From contig CM073891.1 in the NCBI GenBank assembly GCA_037176705.1, positions 90,044,327-90,108,326 on the forward strand: DNA of 64,000 nucleotides, in the 5' to 3' direction. Position 1 is the first letter of the stretch; each line of letters opens with the position of its first letter. The stretch is from Molossus alvarezi (Eukaryota; Chordata; Mammalia; Chiroptera; Molossidae). The position numbers and the translations under genes are program-made. The notes under the pieces were generated by a model. The model made no database searches, was not told the DNA's origin, and worked only from the letters and a program-made list of their open reading frames with translations. Shown one piece after another: positions 11,330 through 21,439 of this stretch.

Positions 11330-11475
11330 TTCAACTGCATCCAAGATAATCTGGGTGCTTGACAAAAATGCAGATTTTCTGCCCTATTGGGTCAAAATGT
11401 AGCTTGGGAACCTTCATGTTTCATTGACTTCTTACATAGTTTTATGTGCACTAATATATAAGAATCATTGAATTA
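11330..11475 (+). repeat. MER5-like hAT element fossil
   Basis: aagataatctgggtgcttga, caaaaatgcagattttctgc, ttgggtcaaaatgtagcttg and ggaaccttcatgtttcatt follow the order of the MER5A/B non-autonomous hAT consensus. The terminal inverted repeats are not well preserved. Confidence 0.55.
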
Positions 11476-11574
11476 GTATCTGTAAGTCAAATTTTGGCTC
11501 ATAAGTAGACTGACTTACATTTTTTACTGTTTTAATAATGCATGACTTAAATACTCAAGAAGATTGCTAACTCT

Positions 11575-11665
11575 TTGATTATATGGGACATTAATTTACT
11601 TACCTTTTGTCCCTAGCAAAGTGCTAGGGACAAGTGAATACTCAGTGAAAAGTTTCTCTAAAGTT
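11575..11665 (+). repeat. L2 3' end fragment (tentative)
   Basis: gattatatgggacattaatt, cttttgtccctagcaaagtg, then ctagggacaagtgaatactc and agtgaaa resembles the L2 terminus (ttgtatccctagcacagtgcctgg...gctcaataaatg). Confidence 0.45.
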
Positions 11666-11886
11666 AATTATAAATATAGAAAAATGGAAACCAGTTAGCC
11701 TTATTGCTTATATATTATAGGTTACATGAGCAGTTCATCAGTAGAGTATTTAAGTTTACAAAAGATATGAATTATTCAATGGGAAAATATTTGCTCCATT
11801 GCAAAATTACCCATAAACACTTTAACGAGAAAGTGTGTATAGTCAGTATACACTTTGCCTAAGGGGAAAAAAATCAAAATGCTTTT

Positions 11887-12100
11887 TTTTAATCCTCATC
11901 CAAGGACATGCCTATTGATTTTTAGAAGGGAGGGAAGAAATACCAACGTGAGAGAGAAACATTGATTGGTTGCCTCCCATACACTCCCCAACCAGGAACT
12001 GAACACAAAACCTAGGTATGCACCCTGACCTGGAATCAAACCCCCAACCTTTAGTGCATAGGACGATGGTCCAACCAACCAAGCCACACCAGCCAGAGCT
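11887..12100 (-). mobile_element. Ves SINE, long type, diverged
   Basis: Antisense: aatcctcatccaaggacatg, GA-rich body, and a head with gtccaaccaaccaagccaca followed by ccagccagagct. The TSD is aaaatgctttt at 11876-11886 and 12101-12111. Confidence 0.88.
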
Positions 12101-12111
12101 AAAATGCTTTT

Positions 12112-12545
12112 ATTATTGGAGAAAGTAGCCAGGTGCATTTGTACATAGTCAATAATGTTATAATAACAATGTATTAATGAGGTACTGAATTTATGAGAGA
12201 TCACTTTGTTTATGGGTTTTTTTGTTTTTTAATTTATTTATTTTTGTTACAGATGTTTCTCCTTTTTCCCCCACTGATTCCCCTTCCTCTCCCTCCCCGC
12301 CCTGTCCCCAGCTTTGTTGTCCATGTCCATTGTTCATGCACACATGCATATAAGATAAGTTCTGTGATTTATCCCTCCCCACCACCCCGTCTTCTAGGGA
12401 TTGTCAGTCTGTACCCCACTTCCACGTCTCTAGAACTAATGGGGGATCACTTTGTAAGTTACAAAAATGTCTAACACTATAATGTATACCTGAAGCTAAT
12501 ATGCAATTGAATGTCAACTGTGATTGAAAAAAACAATGCATATAT
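12112..12545 (+). mobile_element. old L1 (L1MA-like) 3' end, split by a younger L1 tail
   Basis: atagtcaataatgttataat (left) and agttacaaaaatgtctaaca, ctataatgtatacctgaag, ctaatatgcaattgaatgtc (right) match the conserved terminus of older mammalian L1s. The same terminus is seen at 53990-54110. The two parts are separated by the insertion at 12210-12444. Confidence 0.7.
12210..12444 (-). mobile_element. severely 5'-truncated L1 3' UTR insertion
   Basis: Antisense of the 3' UTR seen at 25440-25610: ttgttacagatgtttctcct, a pyrimidine-rich tract, ttgttgtccatgtccattgt and gattgtcagtctgtaccccac. Only about 235 bp was copied. An 11-bp TSD, gatcactttgt, lies at 12199-12209 and 12445-12455, inside an older L1. 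Confidence 0.9.
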
Positions 12546-14510
12546 AAACAAAGAAAAAGGACACTGAATTTGCTTCAATTATACATTCCTATTTTCATTC
12601 TTAAAATGTTTGAGTTCAAAGTGCATGCCACTTTTAGTTGATTGCTATTGTTAATACTATCCAGTCAAGAAATTTAAGTCAGATTTTTCTCCTGACAGTC
12701 ATTTGTTTCCTAGCCTCTACTTTTCACTAATTCTGAAACTCACTCATGGTGAACCCCACTTACATATCCGGGTTACCTTCATAAATTCCACAACTTCCAG
12801 GCACTGCTCTGTGAAGGGTTTACTCTTTGAGGGCCATATGTGAGCTGTACCCAAAAGCATTTTTAGATACTACAAAATGAAATCATTTCCCCTCTTTGAA
12901 ACTGACATCCAGAGTCATTCACCTTGGCTGTTTTTAATGTTTTCGATGTGTTCATGTTTGCCTCTCTATTTCTCAAGATGATGAATCTTCCCAATGAAAG
13001 AGAATATACAGTTAATGTATATAGTAAAATTCCTAGGCCCTCATCAATTATCTGTATCAGTTTTTATTTTCACTTCCTAAAATAAAGGATAAAGTACTTA
13101 TCTAGGGTAAAACAATATACCCTAGAGACTCCAGATTTATGCACAAGTCCATAAACACCTAAATTGGTATCACTTATTATTAACTACAACTTGAATAATC
13201 ATTCCTCCAATGCCATGAAGTAAATGACTGACTGAACAGATGAAGATTGAACTGTGTCCTATGAGGCGAGGACCTGAACTCCCATGAAGTGAGGATCAAA
13301 GAAAATTCCAAATGAGAGGGACCTACCTCCAGCAAAAACAGCAGTTGCCAGAACACCAAGCGCTGGAGCCCAGACAAAACTACTCATAGCCTCCATTAGG
13401 GTGGGGGAAATGTTTTTCTCTTGACCAAGGCTGACCACATTTTTATCTCAGTCTCCCTGGGAGATGAAAGTGGGCTTCCAGGGATGAAATGGGAAGGGAT
13501 GTTAGGAAGGAGGGAAGAGAACATTCTGGAATACGTAGCATACCATGAGAAAAGGGAATTGACTAAAGCTACCCTAAAATGTCTGGAGCCCTATTTGCTC
13601 CTGCTGTTTTCCCTACGTATCCCTCACTTCCTTGCCCAGTCACCTTATGTGATAGTCATATACCAGCAGTCTGGACACATGAAGCAGTATCATAATCCTC
13701 ATGAGAACTTTTAGGGGGTTAGAAGTTACCCAGGACACCTGGATGTAACATTTATTGTCGGCACCTGGACTGGAAAGCAGATGGAGTTTAAGGCACTCTG
13801 AGAGCATTGCTATAACTCTAGACTCAGAAATGGAAGTCAAGGATCCACCAAAACAGGTCATACAGAACTACCATATGATTCCAACTGACCCAAGTGTTCA
13901 CTCCTTTTGTAAAGTCCGTATCGTTCAAATTATCAGTCAGAAACTACTTTTGGGTATAGCCAGAGAGACCAGTTTAAAGAAACTCTTGACAAAAAATTTT
14001 CCCTGATAATCTCAGTTCTGCTCACAGCCAAATGTGTCTATTTTTCTCTCTCAGAAAGAAAAATAAAAGTATTTCTCTCACCATTTTTACCACCCAAAAT
14101 AGTGTCCCTTTGAGCTTGGAACAAGATACGGTGTTAACATGGTTCCTAATGGTGATTTCATCTTAAGTGTCATCCATGACATTGACACAGTTCAGTTTAC
14201 TGTCAAGCTGACCCATGTTCCTTGGAAATTACTTTTTACCTAACTGTAGAATATCTCACAATATGTCATTAACATGAATGCAGGAAGTTCAGGCTGCTCT
14301 CTTGAAGTAATAATCTGTTGGCATAGCTACAGCATTCACTGCTCTTCACCACTTGGCTTCTTTTATTATTTGGGCTTGGTAGCTTTCAAGTTCAAAATGG
14401 TTGCTTATTGAGGAAATTCTTTGTTCAAGGGAAGGAAATGTGTACCTTGTGACTACTTATGAAGAAACAAACCAAAATTTATTCTAAGTTAGTTATGCTT
14501 ATATTTTTGT
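12546..14510. other. unassigned unique sequence
   Basis: About 2 kb without a recognised interspersed repeat. It has a 9-bp-arm hairpin at 13101-13126 and several short ORFs (for example 13421-13714 and 13755-14006, +) without recognisable domains. No exon can be supported. Confidence 0.4.
13101..13126. repeat. perfect inverted repeat (hairpin)
   Basis: Arms tctagggta (13101-13109) and taccctaga (13118-13126) are perfect reverse complements around an 8-base loop, in otherwise unique DNA. Function unknown. Confidence 0.7.
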
Positions 14511-14527
14511 CTCTTTTCTTTCTTTTT

Positions 14528-14774
14528 TTGTTAATCTTCACCCAAGGATATTTTTCCATTAATTTTTAGAAAGAGTGGAAATGAGGGAGTGAGGGGGGCT
14601 GGAGAGAGAGAAACATCAGTATGAGAGAGACACATCAATTGGTTGCCTCCTGCACAACTTGGGTTGGGTCCAGAATGGAACCTGAAACCCAGGTACATGT
14701 CCCTGACCAGGAATCAAGCTGGAGACCCTTCAGTCTGTGGCCAATGCTCTAACCATTGAGCAACTGGCCAGGGC
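14528..14774 (-). mobile_element. Ves SINE, long type, diverged
   Basis: Antisense: aatcttcacccaaggatatt, purine-rich body, and a head ending attgagcaactggccagggc. No clean flanking duplication is seen. Confidence 0.86.
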
Positions 14775-15225
14775 TTGCCAATTTCTTTACCATAGAGTCA
14801 CAGAGGTACATTTTCAGAAAATACTTTCTTCTCAATTCATATGATTCATGACCATGGGGGCATGGCTTAATTCATACTTTGACATTGATAAACATGATAT
14901 AAAATGAGAGTGGTAAGGAGTAGTTTGAGCTCTGGAAGGCTTTTTTACAAATGTGGCTAATAAAAATATAACCAGATAAAAATTCTAGTGAGTGAATTGA
15001 TGTGAATAAGAGAGTGTGTCTTCACAAAGGAGTTTACCATGGCCATCAAATGGGAAAGATAGTGCACCCATAGCAAATAATTTGTAGTGGCTTTGTAGAG
15101 CGTAAGACACATACTCTGGTAAGGCAAATAATTCTGACTGCTCTGTTATTTTTCATAGCAATGTCCATTTTTATAGTCCTTAAAATAACTAATTATACAT
15201 TCTCATGGCAAGAGTCTTGACCTAA
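14775..15225. other. unassigned sequence
   Basis: Unique AT-rich interval. Nothing recognised. Confidence 0.35.
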
Positions 15226-15227
15226 TG

Positions 15228-15300
15228 TAGTGTCCTCTAATTTAGGAGAATCACAGTATCTCTGGTTTAAAAAATTGTTCTTGGGCCCCATGAAATATTT
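15228..15300 (+). repeat. possible MER5-like hAT fragment
   Basis: gtcctctaatttaggagaat, cacagtatctctggtttaaa and ttgttcttgggccccatgaa resemble the left part of MER5-type elements (ttctcaaa...gaatcac...ttaaaa...gggcccca). Tentative. Confidence 0.35.
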
Positions 15301-15384
15301 GTGCCAAAAAGCCCATTCTTTCTCAGCATGTTCTTGAATGCCTCTTATGACTGACCCATTCCTCATTCGATATTTAAATATTCC

Positions 15385-15660
15385 CTCTCCTCTCCCTTAG
15401 ATAATTTTTCCTGACATTGAGCCAAAATCTGTCCTCCTATAGCTTCCGTCTACTGTTTTAATTCTGCTTTGGAGGATCACTGGGGGGAGGGGAGGATCAA
15501 ACTGCTCTTCCATATGGCAGCCTTTATACACTTGAAGTCTTCTCATTCATTTGCTTCAACTGTTCTGCGTGTCTCAAATTTTAAGTCACTTCACTATCCT
15601 GGACACTCCTCTGGTTAAGAACATGGACTAATTTTTTTCTATATCCCTAGTTGGTTCCTG
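15385..15660 (-). repeat. L3/CR1-type LINE fossil
   Basis: gataatttttcctgacattg, ggcagcctttatacacttga, agtcttctcattcatttgct, tcaactgttctgcgtgtctc, aagtcacttcactatcctgg and acactcctctgg run in the antisense order of the CR1/L3 3' coding region. This is an ancient mammalian LINE remnant. Confidence 0.6.
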
Positions 15661-15913
15661 AGTTCAGCTCTCTAGCAGGTGCTGGCAGGGAGAAGAATGA
15701 CTGAATCGTCAACCTCTGTGTTTGGATGTGGTGCTTAGAGTAATGCAGGCTGCCTTGCAGAACTTTTTTGCATTTCCACTACATGCTGACATAGTTTGAA
15801 TCCAATAAATATTCAAAATAGTTTTCAATGTACTATAGCTAGGTAATATCTATCTTGTCATCCTAATAAATATGGCAGAATTTCCCTATTAATTTTCATC
15901 TTATCAGATTTTT

Positions 15914-16013
15914 CCTTTTTTTTTTTTTGGTATGTGCCCCTAGTGGGAACCGAACCTGGGACTCGCTGGTCCGCAGACCAATGCTCCAACCCCTGAGCCA
16001 AACTGGCCAGGGC
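15914..16013 (-). mobile_element. head-only Ves SINE (tRNA-like half plus tail)
   Basis: On the minus strand a complete tRNA-like head (gccctggccagtttggctca through a B-box-like ggttcggttcc) runs only to gggcacatacc and then goes straight into an A-tail. The CT-rich body and terminal hairpin are absent. A perfect 13-bp TSD, ttatcagattttt (15901-15913 and 16014-16026), shows that this short form was itself inserted. It has the same 3' boundary as the copy at 18944. Confidence 0.88.
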
Positions 16014-16026
16014 TTATCAGATTTTT

Positions 16027-16615
16027 ATATGCTTTAAATTGCCATGACTTCTGCCATTCATCAAAAGCAAGCTGTACACATATTTAATGATAGTGCTCTT
16101 CACATTTTTTTTCAAAATCATTGATAACATATTCAACAATTTCCTTTCTTCAGATGCCTTCTTTCAACTTGACATTCTTACCATAAAAAGGAGCTTTTTG
16201 ATGCTATCATTAACTTAGGTCTACTTCTTAGTAGGTTATTCTAGAATTTGGCCCAAGACTGACATTTAGCTCACTGTTGTATGGTTAATAGCAACGACTT
16301 TTACCTTGTTGACAATCAGGATGGCATTTACCTGTATCTTTTTTTTGAGTAAAATTTTATAAAATTTTAAAATTTACCTTTCTGGAAATTTGTATCACAT
16401 ATTTGATTATATCTATTCTTCCACTCCTTAGCTAGCATAAACACCCAAAAAGCATAAATAGTTATTTTTTCTAAGACATAATTTACTTCAATTTCATTAA
16501 TCAATTATTCCTCTATACTTTGAAATATTTGCCTGAATAAGAGCAGTTGGTAATTATACTTATTGTAGCATTGATTTATCCAAAGAAAGATTAACCTTTA
16601 ATAATTATTCAAAAA
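16027..16615. other. unassigned AT-rich sequence
   Basis: No coding signal or recognised repeat. Confidence 0.35.
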
Positions 16616-16617
16616 TT

Positions 16618-16712
16618 AGAAATGTAACTTGCTTGAGGTGACTCAAATGAAGTTTAATTCAGATCTGTTTGACTCCAAATTTGGTGCTCTCTTCCCCACT
16701 CATTACTAACTT
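16618..16712 (-). repeat. MIR SINE fragment (tentative)
   Basis: gtaacttgcttgaggtgact, caaatgaagtttaattcaga and tctgtttgactccaaatttg match antisense MIR (taacttgcccaaggtcac...agtggcag...ttcgaacc...gtctgactcc). Confidence 0.5.
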
Positions 16713-17249
16713 TGACTTTGTATGAACATTATAATTGAGGGCCATCTAATGAGGAGGGCACAAAGCACAAGGCTCTAAAAGTGAGGACAGTTAAGGACAG
16801 AGGGGCTAGAGTCACTTCTGAATAGTCTGACTTTTTCACTATTTCTCACCAGAATGTGGGTAAGAAGGTGTGGCTGTTGGGAGGAGGGGTCCGTAGAGCA
16901 ACCTGGCTAATTGCACTTCCGTCAATGCAGCTGTCCTGTCCAGGTGAGAGATTTATTCTAAGATCAGGAACTATGACTGGGGTGCACATGCATTAAGTTA
17001 GGAAACTTGGCAGAGATTGAGGGATGGTTGGCAGCTTAATGGCCAGGGAGGTGCCTGGTGGTGATAACTTAAGAGGTCAGCATATCAGGCTCATGGCAAG
17101 GGTGACAAATTCTACCAGTTTGCCCAAGGACTGAGAGTTCTGTGACTTTCAGGGTTAAAATAAGGAGAGTGTCAGGCAAACTGAAATATATATGTTCATC
17201 CTGTCGTGATATCAAAAAGCTCCCAGTTCTCATAACCAGAGATGGGAGC
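16713..17249. other. unassigned sequence
   Basis: Unique interval. No gene or named repeat. Confidence 0.35.
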
Positions 17250-17855
17250 ATTACATTAACTTTGTCTTCTCATTCCCACCCCTCCTTCCATCCATCATTG
17301 AGACCTCTTCATGTTACTGTTTGTAATGCTCTCAGATCTCTGTGTCTCCCCCACCTTCATGACCAGTACTTTTTTTTTTATTTATTAATTGTAGAGAGAT
17401 TTGAAAGGAAAGAGAAAGAGAGAGAGAACCACCGATGAGAGAGAACATCGATTGGTCACCTCCTGCATGCCCCCCATTGGGGACTGGGCTCACAACCTGG
17501 GCATGTGCCCTGACCAGGAATCTAACTGGCGACCTCTTGGTGCATGGGTGAACCACACTGGCTGGGCCATGACCAGTACTTTTAGTTCAGGCTCTCACCA
17601 CCTCTTACAATTTGTCCTCCTATCTGGTCTCTGTCTCCACTCCTGACATCTACTTCAATGATGCGTCTTCCACAATGCTGCCAGAGAAATCTTCCCAAGT
17701 GAATCTGACCACATTATTTTTCTATTTGGGCATATCAATGGCCTCCGCTCTGGAAAAAAATTGCCCAATAACCATATATTATTTACACCTTTAAGCCTTT
17801 GCATTTGATTTTCATTCACTCAGAGTATTATTCTAAGCTTTGACCATGTATAAAA
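17250..17855 (+). repeat. L2 LINE fossil split by a Ves
   Basis: After the Ves, tttgtcctcctatctggtct, ctgtctccactcctgacatc, tgctgccagagaaatcttcc, aatctgaccacatta, aatggcctccgctctgg and gcctttgcatttgattttc follow the L2 consensus order (cctaactggtctccctgc...gccagagtgatctt...tcagatcatgtc...cctttgcac). Sequence left of the Ves (17250-17358) is less certain but continuous with it. Confidence 0.6.
17374..17568 (-). mobile_element. Ves SINE, short-bodied type
   Basis: Antisense copy with the short-type boxes catgccccccattggggact and gacctcttggtgcatgggtg and a head ending cacactggctgggcc. A perfect 15-bp TSD, atgaccagtactttt, lies at 17359-17373 and 17569-17583, inside L2 sequence. Confidence 0.94.
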
Positions 17856-17865
17856 TTCATCCTTC

Positions 17866-18134
17866 TTTTTTAATTTTTTTGCTAATCTTCACCTGAGAAT
17901 ATTTTTTCATTGATTTTTTAGAAAGCGGAAGAAAGGGAGGAGGGAGAGAAGGAGAGAGAGAGAGAGAGACATCGATGTGAGAGAGACACATCAATTGACT
18001 GCCTCCAGCAGGACCCCAACCATGCTGGGGATCAAACCTGCATCCCAGGTATGTGCCCTTGACTGGGATCAAACATGAGACCCTTCAGTCCATGAGCTGA
18101 TGTTCTAACCACTGAACCAAATGGGCCAGAGCAA
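17866..18134 (-). mobile_element. Ves SINE, long type, diverged
   Basis: Antisense: gctaatcttcacctgagaat, GA-rich body, doubled ccaggt-type boxes, and a head ending aaccaaatgggccagagc. No target duplication is apparent. Confidence 0.85.
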
Positions 18135-18435
18135 ATACATATTTCAGTGGCCAGTTTAATCTCTCTTATCTTTCAATGGTCAATTTAATCTCTCTCATCT
18201 CCTTATCTAAAATATTCAAGGATGCTGTTTGTTATTCCCCACCCCACGATAAAAGACTACTGGTTGATTTTTATCTCTTACTGTGATACACTCTTGGTCT
18301 GAACACCTCACGGTAGCTCTTTTCACCTTAACCAAGTTCCTGTTGGCTTGGCGAATGTCATGATAGCCCACAAATCAGATTTTCATATTAGGAGAAGCAC
18401 TCAGTTGTTTACTAGATAGATAGATTATCTAAATA
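18135..18435. other. unassigned sequence with a short tandem duplication
   Basis: 18147-18205 holds two diverged copies of a roughly 30-bp unit (ggccagtttaatctctctta and ggtcaatttaatctctctca). Otherwise unique. Confidence 0.4.
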
Positions 18436-18565
18436 CAGGGTGGGCAAAGTAGGTTTACAGTTGTGAGTATGTGAAACAGAGTTTATTTTTGTATTATTAT
18501 TTATTAATTATTGTATTATTTTTCATACTCACAACTGTAATCCTACTTTTGCTTCCTCCACCCTG
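18436..18565. mobile_element. mariner-like MITE, 130 bp
   Basis: Long terminal inverted repeats enclose an AT-only core. The left end is cagggtgggcaaagtaggtt then tacagttgtgagtatg. The right end, reverse-complemented, is cagggtggaggaagcaaaag then taggattacagttgtgagta. TA dinucleotides flank both ends (18434-18435 and 18566-18567), the Tc1/mariner signature. The right end carries a few extra bases near the tip. The element has no transposase and would have been moved by a related full-length element. Confidence 0.85.
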
Positions 18566-18567
18566 TA

Positions 18568-18932
18568 TGTGTTGTACCTGGATAGTTATTACAAGTTTGA
18601 AAGTGCCTCCCATCTTTCAGTTTTTTCAAGACCTTGGCTACAGCCTCCTGCCACCGTTTTTCACAGCCTGATTATAGGGCATCCCCTAGATAAATAAATT
18701 TACCTTTGTAGGCTTCCCTATTGTCCCTTTAAAAATAAAGGATTTATATTATATAATCTCACATCTCTTCGAGTACTTACATTCTATGTTTCTAGGGATT
18801 ATTTATATTCAAAGAATTTCTTTTCAGTACATATATTAAAATTTTTCTTTCAATAAATGTAGAATTCTCAAATATTCCTGGAAATAGCTAGAGATTTCTA
18901 ATCTTTGATGTTATGTTTTTCTTAAAAATAAA
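18568..18932. other. unassigned AT-rich sequence
   Basis: Nothing recognised. Confidence 0.35.
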
Positions 18933-18943
18933 AAGTACTATTA

Positions 18944-19046
18944 GCCCTGGCCAGTTTGGCTCAGCGGTTGAGCGTCAGCCTGCAGACCAGAGAGTCCTGG
19001 GTTCGGTTCCCGCTAGGGGCACGTACCACCAAACAAAAACAAAAAA
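18944..19046 (+). mobile_element. head-only Ves SINE (tRNA-like half plus tail)
   Basis: Intact head (gccctggccagtttggctca through ggttcggttcc) to gggcacgtacc, followed at once by an A-rich tail (accaaacaaaaacaaaaaaa). No CT-rich body or hairpin. The TSD is imperfect: aagtactatta at 18933-18943 and atttactatta at 19047-19057. It ends at the same residue as the antisense copy at 15914-16013. Confidence 0.86.
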
Positions 19047-19057
19047 AATTTACTATT

Positions 19058-19452
19058 AAAAATGTAAAAGAAACTATTTGAAGTCATTCAAGCAAGTAGT
19101 CAAGAGATTTGCCACCCTACCATACAGAACCTCAGGAAATCCAATCAACATAGCATAAAGGAAACATGAAGATGATTTTGCACAGAATCATTCATCCTCT
19201 CAGATATCCAAGCGCTTGCTGTGATCACTCATCCTAGAAGATGTTTTCACTGTTAAACTGTTCCTCAGAACTGACTTCTTTTGCGAAATAGTTTCACTAA
19301 TTACCTGGCAGACTCTGCTTTGTCTGGGAAAATGCACTTTGAACTTGGGTGAAAGTCACAGCTAGCCAAGACTAACTTGGAAGCAAAGAAAATTAGGACA
19401 AAAGTAAAACTACTCTGATGAGAGTGACAAGACAGTTCACAGAGGGACAGAG
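19058..19452. other. unassigned sequence
   Basis: Unique interval before the old L1. Nothing recognised. Confidence 0.35.
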
Positions 19453-19548
19453 ATCTTTCCAACAAATAATGCTGGGACAACTAGATATCCACATGCAAAA
19501 ATGATGAAGTTGGACCCTGCCTCACACTGCATACAAAAATTAGCTCAA

Positions 19549-19756
19549 CCCAGCCAGTGTGTCTCAGTGGATTGAGCAGCATCTTATGGACTGATAGGTC
19601 CTGGTTTGATTCCCAATCAGGGCACATGCCTGGGTTGTGGGCTCGATCCCCAGTAGGGGACATGAAAGAGGCAGCCAATTGATGTTTCTCTCATATTGAT
19701 GTCTCTCTCTCTTCCTTCCTCTCTCTCTAAAAAAAATCAATAAAAACATATTTTTA
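19549..19756 (+). mobile_element. Ves SINE, short-bodied type, in old L1
   Basis: Head ccagccagtgtgtctcagtg, B box ggtttgattcccaatc, body box ccccagtaggggacatg and a mixed A/T tail. The TSD has one mismatch: aaaaattagctcaa at 19535-19548 and aaaaatgagctcaa at 19757-19770. Confidence 0.92.
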
Positions 19757-20142
19757 AAAAATGAGCTCAATCTGGATCAAAAGACTACGTATAAGAGCTA
19801 AAACTATAAAATTCTTAAGAGAAACAGGTTTAAACCTTTGTGACCTTAGATTTGGCATTGGACTTTTTAGCTATGACACCAAAAACACAAGCAATCAAAG
19901 AATAACTAGACAATTGAACTACATCAAAATTAAAAATGTTTGTGCTTCAAAGACACTATCAAGAAATTTAAAAGATAACCCATATAATGGGAGAAACATT
20001 TGCAAGTGCTAAGGACCAAATATCTAGAACATATATGTAACTATTATAACCTGACAATAAAATGACAAATTAAACATTTTTTTAATGAGCAAAGGATTTG
20101 AATACACATCTCTGTAAAGAAGATATACAAATAGCTAATATG

Positions 20143-20393
20143 GCCCTGGCCAGTTTGGCTCAGCGGTTAGAGTGTCGGGCTGCGGTCCAGAGAGACCCGG
20201 GTTCGGTTCCTGCTAAGGGCACATACCTTGGTTGCAGTTTGTCCCAAGCCCTGGTTTGGTTGTGTGGGTGGCAACCACTCGATGTGTCCCTTTCACATCG
20301 ATCTTTCTCTCTCTCTCTCTCTTCCTCTCTCTCCCTCCCACTCTACCTGAACAAAAAATGGAAAATGTCCTCAGGTGAGAATAAAAAAAAAAA
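20143..20393 (+). mobile_element. Ves SINE, long type, in old L1
   Basis: Head gccctggccagtttggctca, B box ggttcggttcc, CT body, end gtcctcaggtgagaata and A-tail. The TSD is about 11 bp (agctaatatg ending 20142; ggctaatatg ending 20405). Confidence 0.92.
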
Positions 20394-21293
20394 AAGGCTA
20401 ATATGCATATGTGAACATGCTCAAGATCATTGGACAACAATGATATGCAGATCAAAACCACCATGAAATACTACTTCATACTCACTAGGATGGCTATAAA
20501 AAAACATGGACAACATTCAAAGAAGAACTAATACGCACTCTCCTCAAACTATTTCAAAAAATTCAAGAAGAAGGAAGACTTCCAAACTCATTTTATGAAG
20601 CCAGCATAATTCAAGTTCCAAAACCAGAAAAAGACACAACAAAGAAAGAAAACTACAGGCCAATCTCCCTAATGAACATAGATGCCAAAATCCTGAACAA
20701 AACACTAGCAAATCAGATCCAGCAATACACCAAAAAAATTATCCACCATGACCAAGTGGGATTCATCCCAGGGATGCAAGGCTGGTACAATATTCGCAAA
20801 TCCATAAATGTGATACATCACATAAATAAAATGAAGAATAAAAACCACATGATAATATCAATAGATGCTAAAAAAACCTTCGACAAAATCCAGCATCCAT
20901 TTCTGATAAAAACGCTCAGCAGTGTGGGAATAGAGAGATCATATCTAGACATTAATAAAGGCCATATATGAAAGACCTACAGCCAACATCATACTCAATG
21001 GGCAAAAACTAAAAGCATTTCCCTTAAGAACAGGAACAAGGCAAGGATGCCCACTTTCGCCACTCCTATTTAACATAGTACTGGAAGTCTTAGCCACAGC
21101 AATCAGACAGGAAGAAAAAATAAAAGGGATTCAAATTGGAAAGGAGGAAGTAAAACTGTCATTATTTGCAGATGACATGATACTATACATAGAAATCCCC
21201 AAAGACTCCATCAAAAGTTTACTAGACTTAATGAATTTGGCAAAGTAGCAGGATACAAAATTAACGTCAAGAAATCGATGGCGGACTTCCGGT

Positions 21294-21306
21294 CAAGATG
21301 GTGGCG
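21294..21306 (+). promoter_or_regulatory. YY1-like site at the HAL1 5' end
   Basis: caagatggtggcg lies about ten bases into the element, the position at which L1 promoters carry a YY1 site that fixes the transcription start. It matches a caagatggcggc-type consensus apart from one base. Confidence 0.55.
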
Positions 21307-21439
21307 TAGGTAAACGCGGTATCGCGTCCTCCCACAACCACATCAAAGTTACAACTAAACTAAAGAACAACCATCATTCAAAACCGCCTGAAATCAAGCT
21401 GAATGGAAGTCGTACAACTACGGAACTAAGGGGAAAAAA

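Larger units (their letters stand above)
19453..20497 (+). mobile_element. old L1 ORF2 segment, left part
   Basis: Decayed C-terminal ORF2 of an L1M-type element: ccaacaaataatgctgggac, gatatccacatgcaaaaatg, agagctaaaactataaaatt, catcaaaattaaaaatgttt, then agaagatatacaaatagc, agatcaaaaccaccatgaaa and actaggatggctata. It is interrupted by two Ves and by the younger L1 that starts at 20517. The remainder resumes at 25652. All frames are broken. Confidence 0.8.

Noticed and set aside
20098..20466. 122-codon ORF and many similar 60-110-codon ORFs sharing residues such as RDPGSVPAKGTYLGCSLS
   Set aside because: These are all translations of Ves SINEs in one frame or its antisense. They recur wherever a SINE lies and carry no protein function.
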